Assembly: GCA_963921425.1 (NCBI GenBank)
Contig: OY992838.1
Location: 15,562,001-15,626,000, forward strand
DNA length: 64,000 nt
Origin: Dryas octopetala
Lineage: Eukaryota > Streptophyta > Magnoliopsida > Rosales > Rosaceae
Direction of reading: 5' to 3'
Both the position numbers and the translations under genes were made by a program. The notes beneath the pieces were generated by a model. That model did no database searches. It was given only the letters and a program-made list of their open reading frames with translations, and was not told the origin of the DNA. Below, in pieces: positions 25,410 through 37,155 of this stretch. Every line of letters starts with the position of its first letter. Position 1 is the stretch's first letter.

Positions 25410-28400
25410 TAACACCAAGAAAGTAAAATAGTTACCAAATTATCACTGGATTTTGCCAACTGAATAGCATACTTCATGAAGCTGAACACCAATTGTGAGT
25501 CTTCTTCACTGAATCCAGTAATGCCATCAATATTACTGTATTTAAAAGGTAAAGGAAAAACAAAACAAGAGTCAGGATAATATTGGACAAATAATTGTTT
25601 TCACATATGTATTTGGGGACTGCTGAACCAGCAGGAAAAAAGAAGTATCAGAAACCTGCACCAAAAAGGTGCAAATAGAAAGCAAAAAAATTATGTAACC
25701 ATGCAATATGATATTCAAACTATGCTCATAAGTACGAAGAGCCAAATTTTTTCTGTTAGTATTAGCATAACTTCCAGCATATAAAATTGTTAGGCAACAT
25801 TTCAAGTACAGAGTACAAAAATTCTCTGCTATAGATACATTAATTATATTACTGTAAATTTACATTGTAGCAAGCAATGGCATGACCTTGTTCCATCAAT
25901 TACATTCAGGAACAAATTATAGACTTGTTGATCCTTACTGAGATATCTTTCACCACCTCATCACTCTAATCTTAGAAAGAATGAAACTAAAGGCCCCTGA
26001 ACATCAATGACAGCGCTCACTATCTACAAAGAAAGCTAGGACATCACTAAGAAGGAAATGTGGGTAAAAAAAAAGCAAGTATGTAAACCAACATATTTAA
26101 ATGACCAATAATTTTAAAAAGAGAATGGGAACTTACTAGGTTGGTGGATGATAAGATGTTGGCCATAGCTTGCATTGTTCTTCCCACTCTTCTTTTGATG
26201 ATGCCGCATACTTGCAGACCTAAAATTGAGTGGATTCAAAGGTAAAAAATATGACTGTCTTGTCTTTAGGGAAAGGAAACAAACACAATCATAGCAAGTT
26301 CCACGCAATCCTAGAAAGTTCCAAGACTACACACAGAAAAGTAGGATTTTAGAAAATAATAACAGAACTCACACAAATCAAATTGCAATTTTCAAAATGG
26401 GATCTCGAGTTCATGCAAAAGGATCCATAATAGATTTTAACAAGGGCGCCATCGTATCTAAAAGGCAATGTCAAGATGCAGCTGCATGAAAATGAAGTAT
26501 TTAATAAAACAGAGTCTAAGAACAAGCTCAGCATTCGATGGAACACAATTAAAATGATTCCATTCAATTTTAAGATTAAATAAAGAAAACAATATGGTAG
26601 TAATTAATAGATTACAAAATCCACCAACTTTGTGTCTTATGAGTTATGATTCTCCTTAAGGAAACACTTTCATCATACTTCCCCAAAGCCCACTAAATGC
26701 TCATTTATGGTCTTAGGAAACTTAAGCCATACAACTACATTGAAGAATGGCCAAATTCTTCCTCTGAATGATTTTACTGAAACGCAATGCAATAAAAACA
26801 GCACAGAACGGCTCTGAATGGCTTTAGAACATTTGAAATCACAATGATGAGTAAGAAAAGAGAAGAACGGTTGACAAACAATGGCTACAGCATACAGGCA
26901 TTTTTGCTCATTATGCATCTTTAAAAAAAGAAAAAAGAATATCACTCAAATAATCAAGTAGTAATCACTAATGTAATTCAACAAGAGGCATAACTCCCAG
27001 ATTGCGACAAATTAATAGATGATTTAACTCATTTTATTGAGCTAAATTAGACAAAATATCTCTATTTTTGTTATAATGTAATGTTATTGATAGTGTAAGA
27101 TTTTAATACCATATAACAAGAAAATCATTAAGATCTTCATACTTATAATACTTAAAAACAATCATCTTATGCAACTAACTTTAAAATTATAGTAGTACAA
27201 CAGTAGTATTTATAATGTCTATTATAGTGAAAAAAAAAATAAGTACTACATTAATATGATAAGAATACTGTATACGTCTTCAGCTTTGTTTTATGTGCTT
27301 ATATTACTTTCAAAAAAAGCACTAATTAAACAAGATTTAGAAAAAGGAAGACCTACTTTTGTGATAAAAGGACTCAACTGGTAGGAATTCATTAGCTTCA
27401 GTACATCATGCTGTATGCTGTCCAACTGATTACCATTTTCAGAAGCTAGACATAAGATCACAGATAACTGAGTAGTTCCTGTAAAACAAACCAATGATCA
27501 CCCTCATATTTTTTAGATACCTGAAAGATTCGATAGTAAGAGCAATATGGTGTCACCATGTCAGGAAATATCATCTTGACATAAAAGTATCGTTTAGTTT
27601 TCTCTTGAAAAGTCCCCCCAATTCAGTGCAATATCAAGCAAGAGTTGGACATATGCATAATTGTTAAACAAAACATACTGATATGCTAAAATAACAAGAG
27701 CTTCATACCCCATTTTGTGATGCTGATGATTATTTTGTTTTGATAGAAACATTGGAAAGCATATTAAGGTGAAGACAGAATCCCCCACCATAGAGAGGTA
27801 TAGTTTTCTTTGACTAATTACATTTGAGGTTAGCAAAATCGGCATGACCCTTAATAAACAATCTGTTCTGTTTGACCAATATAATGCAATAAATAAGATC
27901 AGAAGCTAGTTTAACATTTTTCTAAATCTAATAAATTTAAGATATACTTTGTATTCAAATTCATTAGAGAAATTGACAGCTATAAGCAAATAAAAACTAG
28001 AGATCAAGAAACACATTTTGGAATCAACAATCTTCAATATAACTGAAGAAGTAACTTTTTGTTTGTACTTAATGAACCACAAAACTTTTGCCAAATGTCA
28101 TTTACACTTGATATTAAACTTGGGTGAGTGAAATATTGCATGCCATTTACATCATAATCATAATTTTAAAATAAAATGATGTAATTTAGGACTTGGGTAG
28201 AAACAGATACAGACCCCCTTCAACAAATTTCTTCTTCACCCGCTTCACGTGCCGGAGATTTTCCAGCGGAGCTATTTGGTTTAAACGCCTACATGGGTTT
28301 TCCACTTTTCCATCAATTTCAATTTCGTCAAAATGAGAAAGGAACAAGTTCAAGGCAGAAACAGAATTACAACATGGGTAGTAAAGAGTAAAGCGAAGCA

Positions 28401-28549
28401 TAATAATAGTAGGCAGTAGAGGAAGGCAACCTTACAAGAGTGTTGGCAAATTTAGGGTCTATAGGTGAAGCAATCACATCCACTGTGGCTTGTTGGTCTG
28501 GAGGGATTGGGGGCTTCTCTGGGATGTGGACGATCTCCCAATTATCCAT
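22756..28549 (-). CDS. TAD3: tRNA-specific adenosine deaminase subunit TAD3, eight exons
   Basis: Exons on the minus strand: 28549-28431, 28288-28215, 27478-27357, 26219-26137, 25535-25436, 24880-24431, 23963-23851, 22951-22756. All junctions are GT/AG and the total is 1257 nt, giving 418 residues. TAD3 pairs with the catalytic TAD2 to convert adenosine to inosine at tRNA position 34. The N-terminal half has family motifs LRHVKRVKKK (about 57) and LWPTSYHPPT (about 125). The cytidine/deoxycytidylate deaminase fold follows: HPLHHAA near residues 261-267, where the usual catalytic Glu of HAE is Ala267, and the zinc motif P-C-I-M-C at 351-355. Loss of that Glu is expected for this subunit. The start is the ATG at 28549; an in-frame TTG two codons upstream is not needed. 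The gene looks intact. Confidence 0.95.
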
Positions 28550-28675
28550 GTCCAAGTTGGTGATGTTGTAAAGAGTACAAGTAAGAAGGGGAGGGGTTTT
28601 CAGCTTACAGATTTAGGGCTTTAGCCCAACGTTGAAGTCCAAGGCAGGAGAGGGATTGGTGTTTTATATTAAACA
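28550..28675 (-). promoter_or_regulatory. Candidate TAD3 leader and core promoter
   Basis: On the minus strand a TATA-like aatataaaac stands at about 28661-28670. A TGGGCT (site II type, common in plant housekeeping promoters) occurs at about 28627-28632 within a GGGCTTTAGCCC palindrome. A leader of about 80-100 nt would precede the ATG. Based on motif spacing only. Confidence 0.35.
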
Positions 28676-28866
28676 AATGACAGTACTTTTTTTATTTATT
28701 TGAAGATTTTGTTAAAAAAATATTACTAAATTAATAGCCAGTAAACACAACATGACTCAGCATCAGGGTGTCTTTGAGATTTTAGGGCCCTGTTCAAAAA
28801 TTAATAACATGGTCTCGCATGAATACCTGTTTCTAACTCAACCATAGATTCATAATACATACACAT

Positions 28867-29256
28867 TAATATAAAGATAGCGGATTCATAGCATCTTATT
28901 TTTAACATAAATTTTGACACAAATTTTTAATGGGGCTCACTCCATATAGGATTCTAGTGATCCAAACCGTCTATCTTTTAGGTCTTCATTAAAGGATCAT
29001 TCTTGCAAAAAATTAGGTAAATCGGAAACCATTTACTTACAAAGATTAAGTGGTCAACAAAATAAATACTTGAGATGTTGACCATTTAATCTTTGTAGGT
29101 AAATGATTTCTGATTTACCTAATTTTTTACAATTATGATATTTTAATGGAGACCTACAAAATAGACGGTTCGGATCGTTAAACTCCTATATAGATTGAGC
29201 CTCATTGAAAATTTGTGTTAAAAATAGGATGTCATAGATCTATTTCCTAATATAAA
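28867..29256. mobile_element. Foldback MITE with 9-bp duplication
   Basis: The element occupies 28876-29247 (372 bp), flanked by taatataaa at 28867-28875 and 29248-29256. The arms (about 28890-29065 and 29070-29235) are inverted copies over almost the whole length, so the strand can fold into one hairpin. It carries the block gatccaaaccgtctat followed by aggtcttcattaa, which recurs in other elements of this window. It does not encode protein. A 9-bp duplication suggests the Mutator group. Confidence 0.75.
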
Positions 29257-29414
29257 AATTTAAATAACAAAAAATCATAATACATACTTCTCTTAATTAG
29301 CATCTTTGTCTAACTATTGGAGTGGTTCCAATTCCTCAATCAATTGGGGTTCCAATAATGTTCAGTATGAGAATAGAGGGAAGAAGTGCAACTGTAGAAG
29401 AGTTTAAAGGACTA

Positions 29415-29459
<45 letters not shown>

Positions 29460-29689
29460 GGGATTGTGGGTGAGCCTGAAATTTCAAATTAAATATTTAT
29501 ATTTTATATAGAAAACTAGTGAAAAGTTCAAAAAATTGAAGACTCATCATACTCAATCCCACAATCCCACCCGATTAGTCATGAAGGATAGGCATGTTTA
29601 GAGACTGAAATGGTATAAATAGTTCTACATGTTTTAATTCCATCTACTAACAATGTCTTACATAAAGATTGTACATTGTTTAATGTGTA
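29257..29689. other. Spacer with (GA)n microsatellite
   Basis: A GA repeat of about 20 units runs from 29419 to 29456. No gene is seen. The right part may contain upstream sequence of the small transposase-like gene that follows. Confidence 0.5.
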
Positions 29690-30599
29690 ATGTATAGAGA
29701 AACAAATGGTAAACTTGATATGGAATTGACTAGAGTAGATCTTTGGGCAGTTGCTAGTACACGAAAGAACGGTCAACCAGTTAATGAAATAGTTGTAAAG
29801 AAATTTGTATGAAAACTTGGTTATAATTACTAATTAGCCTTATGTTATTTTTTTTATGGTATTATTAAAATAGTTGATTTGGAATGATGCAGGATGACTT
29901 AGCGATGGCAATGGGACGGGTCGGGGCCGCCCCGGTATTTTTTTATTCCCCAAATTCGCCCCAATTCCCCGGCTACTTAAACGGGGATTCCACATCCCCG
30001 ACCCCGCCCGGGAGTGGCTTCCCCGAACCCGCCCCGAATTCCCGACCCCGTTTTCATGTTAGGCAGAGATCTCAATTGAATTCTATCTAACTCATTATAA
30101 TTAAATTCTCTCCCTTTCTAAGTACTTTCCTCAATTTTCCTAGCAACCAAATGGATAAAAAAAAAAAATCACAGTACATCTACTGAACACACACAACGTT
30201 TCTCAATCACAATTATATTCTCAATTTGAAAAAAAAAATTAACTTATTATACAAAGTAAACATGGATTGACAAATACATGAAAATGAACTTCAATTAGAG
30301 TGAAACCTTAAGGCAATGAATGATAAGCCTTAAAAATAAAATTCAGCAAAATGAGGACGAATAGAGATGTTGGTTGCGTACTTGCATACCATGGAAAGAG
30401 CTGGGTTTTTGGGTGGAGAGGGGGCAAGAGTGCGATGATGGGTTTATGTGTTTATGAGAGAAGAGAGAGTGGGCGAGAGGGCGGCAAGACAAAGGGGCAA
30501 GATAGAGGGGCGAGATGGTGGCGAGAGGGCGGCGAGACAGAGGCTCACGTAGGCCTAGATGTCAAGCTACTCACCAGTGAATATGGCTCTGTTACGCGG

Positions 30600-30869
30600 T
30601 AATGGGCTCCTTAATACTAAGAAAAGAGGAAAGAATGTTGAAAATGGAATTCTTAATTCATTTCATAACTGACTGCGTACAACTCAATAAAAAACTTATA
30701 TAGCTAGGGAGCCCTAAGTCTAGTTAGTGATCTGGATAGACAAACCAAACGGTGGCTGCCACGTATCTCTACTACTAATATGTAAGTATACTACCTAATA
30801 GTAAAAGCCCAATAAAGCTAGAGCAATACAGTCCACATACTATGCTCATACATACAAGGTAGCCCATCA
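30600..30869 (-). repeat. 3' LTR of the gypsy fossil
   Basis: Pairs with 35594-35866. The adjacent G-rich polypurine tract marks it as the downstream LTR of the minus-strand element. Confidence 0.9.
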
Positions 30870-33800
30870 AGTGCACCCCCCCCCTAACAAATGGCCTGTC
30901 CTTATACCAGATAATTAAAGTTTGGAAACCGAGCAAGCATGGCATTAGCATCTTCCCAAGAAGTATCCTCAGTTGGCAAACCATTCCACTGAATCAACCA
31001 GCGAGTTAAGTATGCGATCGGGAATTCGAGTGATAGAGCCAGAATCATCAACTGGAGGAAGAATGGAAGAAGGAACCACATGGTGACCCAACTTAGCCTT
31101 GAGTAGTGACACATGAAAAACAGGATGAATTTTGGAGGCCGGGGGAAGATGAAGACGATATGCGACTGAGCCAATTTTTTCGATCACCTGGAATAGGCCA
31201 TAATAACGGGATGTCAACTTATGGCAATGGCGAGATTGCACAGAGTGCTGCCTATATGGCTGAAGCTTCAAGTAGACCCAATCATCCACAGAAAAAGTCC
31301 TTTTAGTTCAATGTTTATCAGCGTAAGTGCGCATCCGTGATTGTGCAAGCTGAAGATTGGATTTTAGGAGGGCTAAGAGGTTATCCCTATCACGCAAGGC
31401 GACATTTACTTCATGGATAGAGGTGGAACTAGGTGAGTAAGTTGAAATGGTGGGTGGTGGATATCCATAGAGAGCCTGAAATGGCGATATCTGAATGGCG
31501 GAATGGTAAGTGGTATTATACCACCATTCAGCCCATGGAATTCCTGCAGCCTAAGTTAAAGGTCGATCACCCACATAACAATGGAGGAAGTGTTCCAGCG
31601 TGCAATTGAGAACCTTGGTCTGCCCATCCGTTTGAGGATGGTAAGCTAAACTATGGCACAACTGAGTGCCTTACATCTTAAAGAAGAATTGCCATAAGAA
31701 ACTCAAGAAGACTCGGTCTTTATCACTAGTGATAGAACAAGGAAGACCATGGAGGCGGAATACATTAGCAATAAAGAGTTCATCAACCTTTTTAGCTATG
31801 AATTGATGGGCCAAAGCAATGAAATGACCATACTTGGTCAACCGATCAACAACTACCAGTAAAACATTTTTACCAGCTGAAAGTGGAAGGTCCTCAATAA
31901 AGTCCATTGAGATATCGAGCCAAGCTCCATCTGGGATAGGAAGAGGTTGGAGCAGACTAGGAGAGGATTGATGGCCTCGTAATTCTGTCTTTGGCAAACA
32001 TCACATTCAGCCATAAAAGTTTTAACCCTTTTTTTAATTTCGGGCCACATAAAACTTCGAGTAAGGCACTTACAAGTCTGTAAATAACCTGAGTGACCCC
32101 CCACAAAACCACCATGAAACTCTTGTAATAACTTGTCACGCCAAGAAGAAGCAATAGGGGCATAGACACGCCCTTTGTAGAGGAGCCGTTGAGCATCAAG
32201 AGAAAAACCATGTTTTGTAGGCAACTCATTCTGCAGGGCTGTGATAATGGCCAAAGCATCAGGATCGGCTAGACATGTTTGTTGGGGGATGTAATCAAAA
32301 ATAGGTGTGCTAGCCCCAAAAGAGCCAACAACTCTGGTTGGCGAGACAAAGCATCGGGAACTTGATTATGAGCACCCACGCGATAATGAACTATGTAATC
32401 ATAACCCAACAACTTAAGCAACCATTTATGCTGTGCAAGTGTCGTGATTCACTGCTCCAAAAAATGCTGAATAGTTCGGTGATTGGTAAGAATTTTAAAA
32501 TGGTGACCCAACAAATATGGTCGTCATTTCTAAACTGCAAACACAACGCCCATCATTTTTTTATGATAAACAGACAACACTTAATGTTTGGGAGCCAATG
32601 GCTTGCTAAGGAAAGCAATCAGATGGCCATTTTGACTAAGTACTGCGCCAATGCCTACACCGGACGCATCACATTCCACAGTGAATTCCTTAGAAAAATT
32701 CGGAAAAGCCAATACTGGAGTAGTTGTCATGATAGTTCTTAACTCTTCAAAAGCAAGCTCAGAAGTTTATGTCCACTGGAAGTTATCTTTTTTAAGCATA
32801 TCAGTTAGGGGCTTGGCAATTGTGCCATATTTTCGTACAAACTTTTCAGTAATACCCTGTAAGTCCCAAGAAACCACGCAAACCTTTCAAAGTTGTGGGG
32901 CGAGGCCAATTGCGAACTGAATCAATCTTGGTAGGATCCATGGCTACCCCTTGATCTGAAATAAGGTGACCCAAGTAGTCCATTGTAGATGAGCCAAAGA
33001 GACATTTACTATGCTTTAAACTGAGTTGATGGCTACGCAAGAGATCAAAAACAATGGTGAGATGTTGAACATGATCATAAAGAGAAGCATTGTAAATTAA
33101 AATATCATCAAAGAACACCAAAACAAAGTGACGTAGTTGGGCACGGAAAATATCATTTATCATGGATTGGAAGGTAGATGGGGAGTTGGTTAGGTCAAAT
33201 GGCATCACCAAAAACTCAAAATGACCATCATGGGTGCGGAATGCAGTTTTCTCAACATCATTAAGGTGCATCTGAACTTGATGGTAGCTGGAGCGCAAGT
33301 CAAGTTTGGAAAAAACCGAGGCACCATGTAATTCATCCAAGAGCTCATCAATTACTGGAATCAGATATTTATCTTTGACCGTTGCAACATTCAAGGCTCT
33401 GTAATTAACACACATCCTCCAAGAACCATCTTTCTTTTTTACCAATAAGACTGGAGAAGAGTAAGGACTTTGACTAGGCTAAATAACTCCACTGACCAAC
33501 AATTCCTTAACAATTTTTTCTACTTCAGTTTTCTAAAAGTATGGGTAATGGTAAAGTTTGACATTAATAGGTGCAGTAGCCAGGAGAAGAGGAATTCGGT
33601 GATCATGGCTGCGAACAGGCGGGAGAGTATGAGGAGGCTCAAATAAATCGGAGTACTGAAGGAAGAGCTGCTGAATTGGAGGATGAGTGCTATGAGTTGT
33701 CTGTTTAGACGGAATAGGCTGTAGTTGGGCGAGAAAAGTCTAGCGTTCTTCATGCAAAAGTCGAGTCATAGCATGGCAGAGAACCCAAGTAGGATCTACA

Positions 33801-35593
33801 GATTGTCTGCCCTGTATCAAATATGTTTGGTCTGCTATGGTAAACCGTATAGTCAGTGATTCAAAATTCTATAAAATATCTCTCATCATTTTCAACCAAG
33901 ATGCTCCCAACAAAATTTCACAACCAGAAACTGGCATGACATAAAAATTCGAACAGAAATAATACCCCTACAATTTAAACTTAAAACCAGTCGTATAACC
34001 AAGTGTTTTCATATAAGATCCAACCAAAACATTCAAAGGTTCTTGGTCATCCATGGAACACCCACTGAACTTGACAAGGGAATGATGAAGAAAATTGTGA
34101 GTGGCACCTGAATCAATTAAAACATGAACCTGTCGCTTACCTACAAATCCAAATAACCGCATCATTGCCGGTCTAGGAATGTCAGTAAGGATGTGTAAAT
34201 GAATTAAAGGCTCTGACAAATCCACAAACTCCTCCATGACTATGTCCGTATCGACGGGGGAGTCCGGAGAGTTCATAGTATAATCCTCTGAAGCCTCTAA
34301 TAAAAAAAACCTGCCCCGTGTTTCCCTTTTTATAACGATGATCAGCGGTTCTTCTCACGCTTCTCCAGATACTCAGCACGAGAAAGACGACGCCCAAATG
34401 AGGCGAGTGGACCCTGGGGTTGTGGAAGAGATGACGTCGAAAGTAGAGGGTGTGGACTTGGAGATGGAGCTAGTAGAGTGAAGCGAGGCGGTGGTGCAGG
34501 AAGTAAGAGACAGGGGGAAAAGAGTGAACCCCAAAACATAGTACGTCGACCTGTATGACGTTCTTCGTAGACTCTGCCAAATCAAAAGCCGCCATCAAAG
34601 AACGAGGCCGTTGGACGCAGACATCTACTCGAATGTCGTCCTGCAGCTCTCCCACAAAGCAGGCCACTAACAAATACTCCAAGAAATTTGGCTCCCGACA
34701 AGCCAACTTAGTGAATTGGGACTGATACTCTACAATGGACCCAACCTGATGAATTCTGGTGAGGGCGGCCTGGAAGTCCAAAGAATAATATAGCCCAAAT
34801 CGTTTCAAAAGCATATATGAAAATGTGATCCAATCCCACATGTAACGAGCTTGGTAAAGGCGCCACTAAGCGGCAGCGTCACCCACAAGGTGCATAACAG
34901 CCACCCCGACCTTGCGAGCATCGGGAACCTGATAATGCTAAAAGTACTGCTTCGCTCAAGTAAACCACTCAACGAGGTCATCTCTAGAAAATCGATCAAG
35001 CTATAACAACATATGGCGCATAGATGGTTGAAGCGAATTGTGGTGTTGAAAGTGGGGATGCTGAAATTGAGGATCTAGCTGTGGAGAAGGTGGAGGACAG
35101 AAGGTGTTTTGGTGATGAGAATAATAGTTATAAAGGGTTCCAAGTGTTTTGTGGGACTAAGTGTGGAGGAAAATGGGAAAAGGGTATAAACTAGAAGAGA
35201 GAAGGGTGTGTAAGAGGTGGTGGGAATGGTGGTGGGGGTTGGTCAGTGGTGTAGAAGGACCGAGGGGGGCGGTGGGTGGCACAACCGTGTGATCTAGATG
35301 AGGATTTACAGAAGAAGGCACAAGAAACGACGGCGACGCCGATGATATCATTGGGTAAGACTGAGAAGAAAAGGACCTAAAAATCGAGATGAATGGTGGC
35401 ACATCCTCAATCATAGGCGTTTTAGGACCACACCGCAACTGCTGGAATTTCTCGAACAAATCCTTGCGAAACTCGTCCTGTTTGCAAGAAAGGGAGGCGA
35501 TGACATCCCATAAATCCTGAAGATCGAGCTCAATCCGAGTGAGCGGTGCCAGCAACGACTCCAGCCCCATGAATCAAGGGCTCTGATACCACT

Positions 35594-35866
35594 TAATGGG
35601 TTCCTTACACTAAGAAAAGAAGAAAAAATGCTAAAAAGGGAATTCTTAATTCATTTCATAACTGACTGCGTACAACTCAATAGAAAACTTATATAGCTAG
35701 CTAGGGAGCCCTAAGTCCATTTGGTGACCTGGATAGACAAAACAAACAATGGCTACCACGTATCTCTACTACTAATGTGTAAGTATACTACTTAATAGTA
35801 AAATCACAATAAAACTAGAGCAATATAGCCCGCATACTATGCTCATACATACAAGATAACCCATCA
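35594..35866 (-). repeat. 5' LTR of the gypsy fossil
   Basis: Directly followed (toward lower coordinates) by the Met-tRNA primer-binding sequence at about 35580-35592. Confidence 0.9.
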
Positions 35867-35939
35867 AGCGGCTGTTTCTCCTTGTCGCCGCCGTTGGTAA
35901 GTGAGATAAAGACAAAGAGACTGAGACGATACTGATATT

Positions 35940-35970
<31 letters not shown>

Positions 35971-36007
35971 GCTGGAGAGCTTTCATGATAGGGTTGATTT
36001 TAGTAAT

Positions 36008-36046
36008 TTAGACATTAGGTTTTTTTTTTTTTGGTTAGACATTAGG
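36008..36046 (-). repeat. Tail-only retroposon between 12-bp duplications
   Basis: The 12-mer ttagacattagg occurs at 36008-36019 and 36035-36046 around 15 bp made of a T run and gg. As at 10702-10750, the minus strand would read two or three bases plus poly(A). Confidence 0.5.
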
Positions 36047-36644
36047 GTATTAAAAATGGGTTTAGTAATTTTAGTTTATAAACTAGAATATTAAAACTAT
36101 ATAAACTATATACTATAATATTAAAAATGTATATAATCAATTAATCAATTAAATTTTTAAACTTTTTCTTATTAAAAAAAAAAACTTTTAAACTTTATAC
36201 TTTATATAATTTTTAAACCATATTATATATATATAGTATGTATATATATAGTATAGTAAACTTTACATACTATATATATAGTATGTATATATATAAACTT
36301 TAGTGGAGATAGTATCATACAACTTCATATATTCCATTTTAGTATACTAGTTGAGATACTAGTTGAATCACATATTCATATTAGTATTCATATTGTGTAC
36401 GTATTCATTTGATCACATACTATACATAGTTTATACTAATGAATATATACATATGATAACTTTAGTGGAATAAAAAGTTTTAAAGTCAAATTTTTAAGTT
36501 TAATATGATAATAAACTTTTAATTTTTAACTATATATAGTTTAAGGGTATAGAGTATAGGGTATATGGTAGGGTATAAGGAGGGAGGTATAGGGTTTAGG
36601 GTATAATAAATATATAGAATGGAAGACTATGTTCACAAGAATGA

Positions 36645-36715
36645 CTTAGTTTGGTGGTTAAGGCGCTACTTTGGTTTCAATGTGGTCTTGAGTTTGAACC
36701 CTGGGTCTGCTGGCT
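36645..36715 (+). other. tRNA-like module (Pol III A and B box resemblance) in a hAT arm
   Basis: The text cttagtttggtggttaaggc resembles an A box, and gagtttgaaccctg, about 45 bp further on, resembles a B box. No cloverleaf closes around them, so this is not a tRNA gene. A similar module lies in the arm of another hAT at 62100-62160. Confidence 0.45.
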
Positions 36716-37155
36716 GCTTATGTTATTTTTATTATTAAAAATAAATATATAATATATATAATCGGGGCGTGTTCAGGGTTGGGGAGACCAATACCATACC
36801 CGCCCCGCCCCCGACCCAGGTCCCCGCAAAAATTCCTGAATTCGCCCCCGCCCCTATTTACCATCCCCATTTGTGTTTTAAGCGGGACAGATCCTTGCAA
36901 GGATCCAAACCCGCGGGGATTTTTGCCATCCCTAAGGATGAGATAAAAATGGCTAAACAGGATCCATCTACATATAATTATAGTATAAAGAATGATGCCC
37001 TAACAAAAGCCCTTGGACCTGAACATCGAGGTTGTGTTCAAGCACTTGGTGTTGGAATAACACCTTCAAAACTGAAGGCCCAAGCAGCTAGTAGGGTGAA
37101 TAATGCTCAAATTAGTGAAGAAGTGCGAGCTCTTCGGGAGACGGTGAAGGAATGA

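Larger units (their letters stand above)
30595..35871 (-). mobile_element. Ty3/gypsy chromovirus fossil, broken, inserted in the hAT
   Basis: The element spans 30600-35866 on the minus strand, with LTRs of about 270 bp that differ at roughly 10% of positions, an age of several million years. LTR ends are TGATGGG and CCCATTA. Flanks cgcgg and agcgg are a likely 5-bp duplication with one mismatch. Next to the 5' LTR is tggtatcagagcc, the initiator-Met-tRNA primer site. A G-rich polypurine tract abuts the other LTR near 30875-30890. Parts in order on the minus strand: gag (about 34850-34470), protease with DSGATH (about 34150), reverse transcriptase (33450-32850), RNase H (32750-32340), integrase (32260-31670), chromodomain (about 31000-30900). 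This is the chromovirus order; short LTRs favour a Reina-like clade. The element is broken at many points. Confidence 0.93.
29891..36942. mobile_element. Non-autonomous hAT element hosting a gypsy fossil
   Basis: The left end reads tagcgatggcaatggg (from 29900) and the right end, reversed, tagggatggcaaaaatcc (to 36934). Flanking 8-mers are aggatgac (29891-29898) and aggatgag (36935-36942), one mismatch, in line with an older hAT duplication. Without the gypsy insertion its length would be about 1.77 kb: pieces 29900-30599 and 35867-36934. The arms are rich in CCCCG. The left piece is GC-rich and low in complexity, and the right piece has TA repeats at 36220-36295. Near the right end, 36645-36712 has tRNA-like A and B boxes. 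No hAT transposase is present. Confidence 0.8.
29690..37155 (+). pseudogene. Plant transposase-like (Ptta/En-Spm, Transposase_24 type) gene split by a 7-kb insertion
   Basis: Two coding pieces fit one gene. The first (29690-29806) encodes LDMELTRVDLWAVASTRKNG followed by QPVNEIVVKKF. The second (36937-37155) encodes YNYSIKNDALTKALGPEHRG and ends after 72 residues. The donor GTATGA at 29807 and acceptor atgcag ending at 29892 keep phase 0. Motifs of the type 'W--TR-NG-PVN' and 'DAL--ALGPEH-G' match the plant Ptta/En-Spm transposase_24 domain, usually found in CACTA-related genes. The hAT at 29900-36934 landed on the first bases of the second exon. The upstream part of the protein is missing, so this is a remnant even without the insertion. 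Confidence 0.7.

Noticed and set aside
28553-28555. TTG as the TAD3 start
   Set aside because: An ATG two codons downstream at 28549 is the standard start and fits the family's N-terminus.
36645-36715. tRNA gene
   Set aside because: A- and B-box-like words exist but no acceptor stem or cloverleaf can be drawn.
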